NCBI RefSeq assembly: GCF_903815225.1
Contig: NZ_LR813084.1
Coordinates: 6,056,001-6,120,000 of the forward strand
Reading direction: 5' to 3'
Source of the DNA: Delftia tsuruhatensis
GTDB lineage: Bacteria > Pseudomonadota > Gammaproteobacteria > Burkholderiales > Burkholderiaceae_C
Length of the DNA stretch: 64,000 bases
The translations under genes were made by a program, and so were the position numbers. Below, piece after piece: positions 59,372 to 64,000 of this stretch. The notes beneath the pieces are model-generated. The model did not search any database, was not told where the DNA came from, and saw only the letters and a list, made by a program, of their open reading frames with translations. How positions within the stretch are numbered: the first letter of the stretch is position 1; every line of letters starts with the position of its first letter.

Positions 59372-59502
59372 GTCTCGACCGGTCGCCCGCAGCATTGCAC
59401 CGCGGGCCGCATACGCCATAGGCCGCAAAGGCCCAAGTTTGTTGACGCATGCATCCGGCGCCTGGGCACCGGACGATCTACTCCCCAAAGACTGAGGCCG
59501 CG
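59361..59502 (-). promoter_or_regulatory. yybP-ykoY manganese riboswitch aptamer
   Basis: Minus strand carries the conserved TTTGGGGAGTAG loop (GGGGAGTAG at 59486-59478), then GCGTCAACA (59448-59440), a GC-rich variable arm, and TCGAGACC near 59376. The closing helix can be CGCGG (59502-59498) with CCGCG (59365-59361). These are the hallmark sequences of the yybP-ykoY class, which senses Mn2+ and controls exporters including UPF0016 genes. Confidence 0.87.
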
Positions 59503-59784
59503 ATCATAGCAGCCCCCGGGCCTGCACGCACAGGGCGAGTGCGATGGCGGCAGATGCTTATGCGCTGCCGCAATTTCAGGGTTACTCCCAGGGCCTTTCT
59601 GTGGTGGACAAGACGAATTTTTGCGAAACAGTAATAACGCGCGAAAACTTCTGCCACATAATGGGCGAGCTTTCGTTCGGGCTTCGGTCCAATGAGGGCG
59701 AGTGCGTTTGCGTCTCTAACGTTGTCATCCCGTGTTGACTCCCTAGGGCTCCATCGCGTTTTCCAGTTTTTTCAGGAGTCCTCC

Positions 59785-60147
59785 ATGGGCAACAAGCTTT
59801 ACGTCGGCAACCTGCCGTACTCTTTCCGTGACAACGATCTGGAGCAAGCCTTCAGCGAATTCGGCGCCGTCAACAGCGCCAAGGTGATGATGGAGCGCGA
59901 CACCGGCCGTTCCAAGGGCTTCGGCTTCGTCGAAATGGGCAGCGATGCCGAAGCGCAGGCCGCCATCCAGGGCCTGCACGGCCAAAACCGTGGCGGCCGT
60001 GACCTCGTCGTCAACGAAGCCCGCCCGATGGAGCCCCGTGCTCCCCGCAGCGGCGGTTTCGGCGGCGGCTTCGGCGGCGGCGGTGGCGGCTTCGGCGGTG
60101 GCAACCGCGACGGCGGCTACGGCGGTGGCCGTCGCAGCAGCTACTGA
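59785..60147 (+). CDS. Glycine-rich RRM RNA-binding protein (first of two)
   Basis: Single-stranded RNA-binding protein, probably an RNA chaperone of the cold-inducible bacterial Rbp type. 120 residues: one RRM with RNP2 KLYVGNLP at 4-11 and RNP1 SKGFGFVEM at 43-51, then a Gly/Phe-rich tail (GGFGGGFGGGGGGFGGG) ending GGRRSSY. AGGAG precedes the ATG at 59785 by seven bases. A strong terminator follows. About 80 percent of the RRM is identical to the next gene, so they are tandem duplicates. Confidence 0.94.
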   Translation: MGNKLYVGNLPYSFRDNDLEQAFSEFGAVNSAKVMMERDTGRSKGFGFVEMGSDAEAQAAIQGLHGQNRGGRDLVVNEARPMEPRAPRSGGFGGGFGGGGGGFGGGNRDGGYGGGRRSSY

Positions 60148-60172
60148 GCAGCTGCCTGCAGCATGCGTTAGC

Positions 60173-60202
60173 AAAAAAAGGGGCCTTCCGGGCCCCTTTT
60201 TT
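60173..60202 (+). terminator. Rho-independent terminator after the first RRM gene
   Basis: Stem GGGGCC/GGCCCC with a five-base loop TTCCG, extended by seven A on the left and six T on the right, 26 bases after the stop. The second RRM gene therefore needs its own promoter. Confidence 0.94.
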
Positions 60203-60403
60203 GTTGCCAAACGTTATCAGTATGCGATTTCGAGCATTTATCTTTTTGATTTTTGTGCTTCATAATTTAGTTTCGGGCAGACCCGTTCGAACGCTATGTG
60301 TTTAGGAAGGTTGGCCAGGTTCCTGTCTCCAGAGAACTTGACGTCTGTGCATCCTGAAGCCGAGCGCCAAACCAGTGAGCAATGAGGAGTTGAGGAGTTT
60401 TTG

Positions 60404-60928
60404 ATGGGCAATAAGCTTTACGTCGGCAACCTTCCCTACGGTGTGCGTGACAACGACTTGGAGCAGGTGTTCAGCCAGTTCGGCGCTGTAACCAGCGCCC
60501 GTGTCATGATGGAGCGCGACACCGGCCGCTCCAAGGGATTCGGCTTTGTCGAGATGGGCAGCGATGCCGAAGCACAGGCCGCCGTCCAAGGCATGAATGG
60601 CCAGCCACTGGGCGGACGCAGTCTCGTGGTGAACGAAGCACGTCCCATGGAGCCCCGCCCCCCGCGCTCCGGCGGCTTCGGCGGCGGCGGTGGTGGTGGC
60701 GGCTATGGCCGTGGCGAGGGTGGCGGCGGCTACGGCGGCGGTGGCCGTGGTGACGGCGGCGGCTACGGGCGCGGCGGTGACGGTGGCGACCGCGGCGGCT
60801 ATGGCCGTGGCGATGGCGGAGGTGGCTACGGCGGCCGCGGCGATGGGGGCTTTCGCAGCCCCTACGGCTCGGGTCCGCGCAATGGCGGCCGCGGTGGCTG
60901 GGGCAACAACAATAACAACGGGGAATGA
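60404..60928 (+). CDS. Glycine-rich RRM RNA-binding protein (second of two)
   Basis: Paralogue of the preceding gene with the same RRM (RNP2 KLYVGNLP at 4-11, RNP1 SKGFGFVEM) but a much longer, low-complexity tail of about 90 residues built of Gly, Arg, Tyr and Asp (GGYGRG, GGDRGGYGRGDGG) ending in five Asn. 174 residues in all. Two GAGGAG sites lie upstream of the ATG at 60404 (nearest at 60392-60397, six bases away). A 256-base AT-rich gap separates it from the first gene; CATAAT at 60261-60266 may be its -10. Such RG/GY-rich tails are common in proteins that condense with RNA. Confidence 0.94.
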   Translation: MGNKLYVGNLPYGVRDNDLEQVFSQFGAVTSARVMMERDTGRSKGFGFVEMGSDAEAQAAVQGMNGQPLGGRSLVVNEARPMEPRPPRSGGFGGGGGGGGYGRGEGGGGYGGGGRGDGGGYGRGGDGGDRGGYGRGDGGGGYGGRGDGGFRSPYGSGPRNGGRGGWGNNNNNGE

Positions 60929-60955
60929 GCGCAGGCTCCCCGTGTTATCCCGAAT

Positions 60956-60982
60956 AAAAGGCTTCTTGAAGGAGCCTTTTTT
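60956..60982 (+). terminator. Rho-independent terminator after the second RRM gene
   Basis: AAAAGGCT and AGCCTTTT form an eight-base stem around a nine-base loop, followed by two more T (six T in all). Confidence 0.9.
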
Positions 60983-61029
60983 ACGACCACGAACTCACTC
61001 GGCAGCCCATTGTCTGCTTGTCGTACGGT

Positions 61030-61827
61030 TCATGGATTTCCCAAATGACGATGTTTGCGCTTTCGTCCTACAAGCAACCGATCAAATAAGGCGTTGGGTA
61101 GAATCTTCATCAGACGCCCCACCCATGCCATTTGCCATGGGATGATCGCCAGGCTGCGCCCGGCTGCAATGGCGCGCCAGGCTCTTTCGGCAAACACCTG
61201 CGGCGCCAATAGGAAAGGCATCGCATAGCGATTACCCCGTGTCAGCGGGGTATCCACATAACCGGGCACCACCGTGGTGACTTGCACGCCATTGGTACGC
61301 AATTCAATGCGAAGGCTTTCGCAATAGGCAATGACTGCGGCCTTGCTGGCGCAATAGGCACCATGTCCGGGCAGGCCACGCAAACCGGCCACGCTGGAAA
61401 TTGCAACCAATTGTCCGCTACCCCGGCGAACCATGGGCGCGATGAAAGGATGGAAGGTGGCCGCGACACCCAGTGTGTTGACCTCCAGCACCTTGCGCAT
61501 GGCATCGATGTCCTCGCGCAGCGAGGTATCCACGCCCCAGCTGATGCCGGCGTTGGCCACCACCAGGTCAGGCAGTCCCTGCTGCTGCTCGCAGCGCAGG
61601 GCTGCGGCGATGATGCTGTCGGGCTCGCCCACATCCGCCTCGTAGATGGCAAAGCGCGAGGCCTGCAGGCCTCGTTCCTGTGCCCATTGCGCCATCACCC
61701 TGCCGCGCCGCGCCACCAAGGCCAGCGACCAGCCCTGCTGGTAGCAGTGCCAGGCCAAGGCCTGGCCAATGCCGCTGGATGCGCCCGTGATGAAGGCCAG
61801 GGGTGGCCGGCTCGCGCAGGTCGTCAT
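61030..61827 (-). CDS. SDR-family oxidoreductase
   Basis: NAD(P)-dependent short-chain dehydrogenase of unknown substrate. 265 residues. Nucleotide motif ITGASSGIGQAL at residues 13-24, VVANAGISWG near 92, catalytic Ser in AISSVAGLRG and YxxxK in YCASK near 155, and VVPGYVDTPLT near 188. C-terminal basic tail (GRKRKHRHLGNP). Resembles the YdfG-/Lin1-like SDRs found in LPS or lipid loci. AGGAG lies seven bases before the ATG at 61827. Starts 40 bases after lptC, in the place where lptA would be expected. Confidence 0.92.
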   Translation of the reverse strand: MTTCASRPPLAFITGASSGIGQALAWHCYQQGWSLALVARRGRVMAQWAQERGLQASRFAIYEADVGEPDSIIAAALRCEQQQGLPDLVVANAGISWGVDTSLREDIDAMRKVLEVNTLGVAATFHPFIAPMVRRGSGQLVAISSVAGLRGLPGHGAYCASKAAVIAYCESLRIELRTNGVQVTTVVPGYVDTPLTRGNRYAMPFLLAPQVFAERAWRAIAAGRSLAIIPWQMAWVGRLMKILPNALFDRLLVGRKRKHRHLGNP

Positions 61828-61867
61828 GGTCTGCTCCTGCAGTGCACGCCTGCACCGCGCGCCATTC

Positions 61868-62485
61868 CTATCGGGTCCTGGACGGCTGCAGCGTCCCACG
61901 TACCCGGCCCTGCAGCTTCATCACCAGGTCCAGGTTGCTGTATTGCATGCTGTCGGCGGTGAAGCGGTCCTTGCCGCGCGTCAGCACCACGGGCTGGTTC
62001 GAGCTGACCCGCTCCTCGTTGGGCCAGGCCTGCAGGAATTCGCCCTCGAACCGCAGTTGGGGCTGGGGCTGCTTGCCCGCCGCCACGAAGGGCTCGCGCG
62101 TGACGACGGCATTGCCGAACATCTGCACTTCGGAGCCATCGGCATTGCTCAGGGCACGCCTGGCGCTGCCGCGCGTGATGCGGCCTTCCGGAGAGACCGC
62201 GAACATTCGCACGTCGTCGATCTCCAGCGTGTCGGTATCGGGATAGTGGCGGCCCATGCTGCCCTCGATCTGGCTCTTCAGGCGACCCGTGGCGTCGAAG
62301 CTCTTGATCGAGAAGTCCTTCATGAAATAGTCGGGCTCGTGCGCCACGGCTTTTTCGGTGCCGCTGGCCAGGGGCTGGGGCGCATTGCGCACCAGCCACC
62401 AGGTGCCCAGGGCCAGCAGGCCCATCAGCAGCACGGGCAGGTACAGGGAAAACCGGTCACCGACGCGGCGCCATGCCTGGGTCAT
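61868..62485 (-). CDS. lptC: LPS export ABC transporter periplasmic protein LptC
   Basis: Bitopic inner-membrane protein that receives lipopolysaccharide from LptBFG and hands it to LptA. 205 residues: one N-terminal helix (LYLPVLLMGLLALGTWWLV at about 14-32) and a periplasmic beta-jellyroll (EPDYFMKDFSIKSFDATGRL near 50, SNQPVVLTRGKDRFTADSMQ near 165). Start overlaps the kdsC stop (ATGA). lptA and lptB do not follow in this window. Confidence 0.93.
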   Translation of the reverse strand: MTQAWRRVGDRFSLYLPVLLMGLLALGTWWLVRNAPQPLASGTEKAVAHEPDYFMKDFSIKSFDATGRLKSQIEGSMGRHYPDTDTLEIDDVRMFAVSPEGRITRGSARRALSNADGSEVQMFGNAVVTREPFVAAGKQPQPQLRFEGEFLQAWPNEERVSSNQPVVLTRGKDRFTADSMQYSNLDLVMKLQGRVRGTLQPSRTR

Positions 62486-63042
62486 GATGCGTAGTCCGCC
62501 AGCAGCCCGGCATAGGCCCCGCGCGCGGCCAGCAACAGGTCGCACAGCTGCCGCACCGCGCCTTCGCCACCATTGCGTGGCGTGACCCAGTCGGCCACGG
62601 CCAGCACCTCGTCATGGGCATTGGCCGGCGCGCAGGCAAAGGCCGAGCGCCGCATCACGGGCAGGTCGGGCCAGTCGTCGCCCATGGCCGCGGCCTGGTG
62701 CCACTGAAGGCCCAGTTCGCCCAGGATGGCCTCGGCCGCCGGCACCTTGTCCTCCGTGCCGAAGCGCGCATGCGTGACGCCGAGGTTTTGCAGCCGCAGG
62801 CGCAGCGCCGGTGAGTCGCGCCCCGTCACCACGGCAGGCGTGATGCCGGCCTTTTGCAGCAGCTTCAGGCCGTGGCCGTCCAGCGTGTTGAAGCGCTTGA
62901 GCACTTCGCCTTCTCCGGAAAACAACAGCCCGCCATCGGTCAGCACGCCATCAACGTCGAAGAACGCCACCCGCACGTCCTGCGCCCGCAGCAGCAGTTG
63001 CGCGTCCCAGGTCTGCACGGCAGTCAGTGGAAGTCGCGCCAT
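62482..63042 (-). CDS. kdsC: 3-deoxy-manno-octulosonate-8-phosphatase KdsC
   Basis: HAD-superfamily phosphatase releasing Kdo from Kdo-8-phosphate in lipid A-core synthesis. 186 residues. Motif I FFDVDGVLTDGGL (nucleophile Asp29, acid Asp31), FNTLDGHGLKLLQKAGI near 51, motif II in AVVTGRDSPAL, and motif IV AAMGDDWPDLPVM near 128. ATG overlaps the kdsD stop by one base and its stop overlaps lptC, so the three are translated as a block. Confidence 0.95.
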   Translation of the reverse strand: MARLPLTAVQTWDAQLLLRAQDVRVAFFDVDGVLTDGGLLFSGEGEVLKRFNTLDGHGLKLLQKAGITPAVVTGRDSPALRLRLQNLGVTHARFGTEDKVPAAEAILGELGLQWHQAAAMGDDWPDLPVMRRSAFACAPANAHDEVLAVADWVTPRNGGEGAVRQLCDLLLAARGAYAGLLADYAS

Positions 63043-64000
63043 CAGATCACCTTGGCGCGCATGAGGTCGCGGATATGGACCACGCCGCGCAGCCGTTGCT
63101 GCGCATCGGTCACCAGCACGGCGGTGATGCCATGCTCCTCCATCATGCGGGCGGCATCGACGGCCAGCGCGTCTTCGGCGATGGTGCGGGGGCCCTTGTG
63201 CATGACATCGCCGGCCCGCAGCGCACGCAGGTCCATGCCGGCCTCCACGCGGCGGCGCAGATCGCCGTCGGTGAAGATGCCCTGGAGCACGCCGGCCGCA
63301 TCGACGATGGCCGAACAGCCCAGGCCCTTGGTGCTCATCTCGCGCATCAGCTCGACGAATCCGGCCCCGGTGCCGACCTGCGGCAGCTCGCTGCCACTGC
63401 GCATCACGTCGCGCACATGGGTCAGCAGCTTGCGGCCCAGCGCACCGCCCGGATGGGAGCGTGCGAAATCCTCGGCACCGAAGCCACGCGCATCGAGCAG
63501 GGCCACGGCCAGCGCATCGCCCATGGCCATCTGCGCCGTGGTGCTGGCCGTGGGCGCCAGGTTCAGCGGACAGGCCTCGCGCTCCACGCGGGTATCCAGC
63601 ACCCAGTCGGCATGGCGAGCCAAGGTCGATTGCGCGCCGCCGGTCATGGCCACCAGCGGTATGCCCTGGCGCTTGATGGCGGGCAGCAGCGCGGCGAGCT
63701 CATCAGCCTCGCCGCTGTTGGACAGCGCCAGCACCAGATCGATGCCGGTCACCATGCCCAGATCGCCGTGGCTGGCCTCCGCCGGGTGCACGAAGAAGGC
63801 GGGCGTGCCCGTGGAAGCCAGCGTGGCGGCCACCTTGCGACCGACATGGCCGCTCTTGCCCATGCCCATCACGACGACGCGGCCGGACAGCCGCAAAATG
63901 CGCTCCACCACCTCGCCGAAGACGCCGTCCAGGCGCTGCGACATGGCGTGGAGGGCTTCGGCCTCGATACCCAGGGTGTCACGGGCCAGGCGCAGGGCGC
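63042..64000 (-). CDS. kdsD: D-arabinose-5-phosphate isomerase KdsD (partial, N-terminus outside window)
   Basis: Interconverts ribulose-5-phosphate and arabinose-5-phosphate, the first step of Kdo synthesis. About 319 codons are visible and reading remains open to the window edge; the first visible residues ALRLARDTLGIEAEALHA are the normal N-terminal helix, so only about 15 to 25 residues are missing. SIS domain: GRVVVMGMGKSGHVGRKVAA, FFVHPAEASHGDLGMV, LALSNSGEADEL; then two CBS domains (VRDVMRSGSELPQVG and AGDVMHKGPRTIAEDALAVD). The internal ATG at 63944 is not the real start. Confidence 0.95.
   Translation of the reverse strand, partial: ALRLARDTLGIEAEALHAMSQRLDGVFGEVVERILRLSGRVVVMGMGKSGHVGRKVAATLASTGTPAFFVHPAEASHGDLGMVTGIDLVLALSNSGEADELAALLPAIKRQGIPLVAMTGGAQSTLARHADWVLDTRVEREACPLNLAPTASTTAQMAMGDALAVALLDARGFGAEDFARSHPGGALGRKLLTHVRDVMRSGSELPQVGTGAGFVELMREMSTKGLGCSAIVDAAGVLQGIFTDGDLRRRVEAGMDLRALRAGDVMHKGPRTIAEDALAVDAARMMEEHGITAVLVTDAQQRLRGVVHIRDLMRAKVI

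Noticed and set aside
59544-59738. Small plus-strand frame upstream of the first RRM gene
   Set aside because: No ribosome site and A/T-rich irregular codon use; the region is better read as the promoter and leader of the RRM gene.
63042-63944. Internal ATG at 63944 as the kdsD start
   Set aside because: Reading continues upstream to the window edge with the conserved N-terminal helix of KdsD, so the true start is outside the window.

Overview
The window looks like chromosomal DNA of a beta-proteobacterium of the order Burkholderiales, most likely family Comamonadaceae (Delftia, Acidovorax or Comamonas type). I infer this from the very high GC content, the Thiobacillus-type glutamate-cysteine ligase, a lone Bug-family (TctC-like) periplasmic receptor, the leuS-lptE-holA and bamE/fur arrangements, metX-metW, and a dispersed intergenic repeat whose style I associate with this family (from memory, not a search). 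I see no phage, insertion sequence, plasmid, CRISPR, tRNA or rRNA. Most of the window is core genome, with a few accessory patches.

Layout. 1-8.6 kb: potassium uptake (kup, partial; trkH; trkA) with gshA between kup and trkH, then proA, a small unknown protein and holA. 8.6-16.9 kb: lptE, leuS, a YbdG-like mechanosensitive channel, exbD-exbB, dapB, bamE and divergent fur with a clear terminator. 17-20.8 kb: a DUF1800 lipoprotein/DUF1501 exported protein pair and an ECF41 sigma factor. 20.8-28.6 kb: Nudix hydrolase, DMT exporter, acetyltransferase, then a translationally coupled pair made of a 1253-residue MHYT-PAS hybrid kinase and a REC-HD-GYP effector, a DUF2061 protein, and an AT-rich gap. 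28.6-32.9 kb: LysR/LysE, omega-aminotransferase and a Bug receptor. 33-41.6 kb: a GntR regulator with a histone-H1-like tail, divergent from a livKHMGF transporter fused into one transcription unit with an M20 N-carbamoyl-amino-acid-hydrolase-type amidase and an M81 (MlrC) peptidase; this is the best candidate for an undescribed catabolic system. 41.8-45.4 kb: maeB, then a secreted RNase Sa-type ribonuclease and its barstar-type inhibitor.

45.4-54.5 kb: rsmA-surA-lptD (outer-membrane assembly, transcribed as lptD-surA-rsmA), divergent amgK-rsmE, and an alpha/beta hydrolase coupled to an M20 peptidase. 54.6-56.8 kb: a merR gene followed by a flavodoxin-fold oxidoreductase behind a textbook MerR-type promoter that should give a leaderless mRNA, and a lipoprotein glycerophosphodiesterase. 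56.9-59.5 kb: metW-metX behind a SAM-II riboswitch with an intrinsic terminator touching the metX start codon, and directly upstream a UPF0016 (manganese exporter family) gene behind a yybP-ykoY manganese riboswitch. 59.8-60.9 kb: two tandem glycine-rich RRM RNA-binding proteins, each with a terminator. 61-64 kb: an SDR enzyme and the kdsD-kdsC-lptC lipopolysaccharide genes.

Cell-envelope biogenesis (lptC, lptD, lptE, surA, bamE, kdsC, kdsD, amgK, exbBD) is heavily represented. The most noteworthy non-coding signals are the two riboswitches in series, the MerR promoter, a three-copy repeat that begins at stop codons, and a 7-bp tandem repeat in front of the Bug receptor gene. All functions are read from sequence similarity recalled from memory; no search was run.
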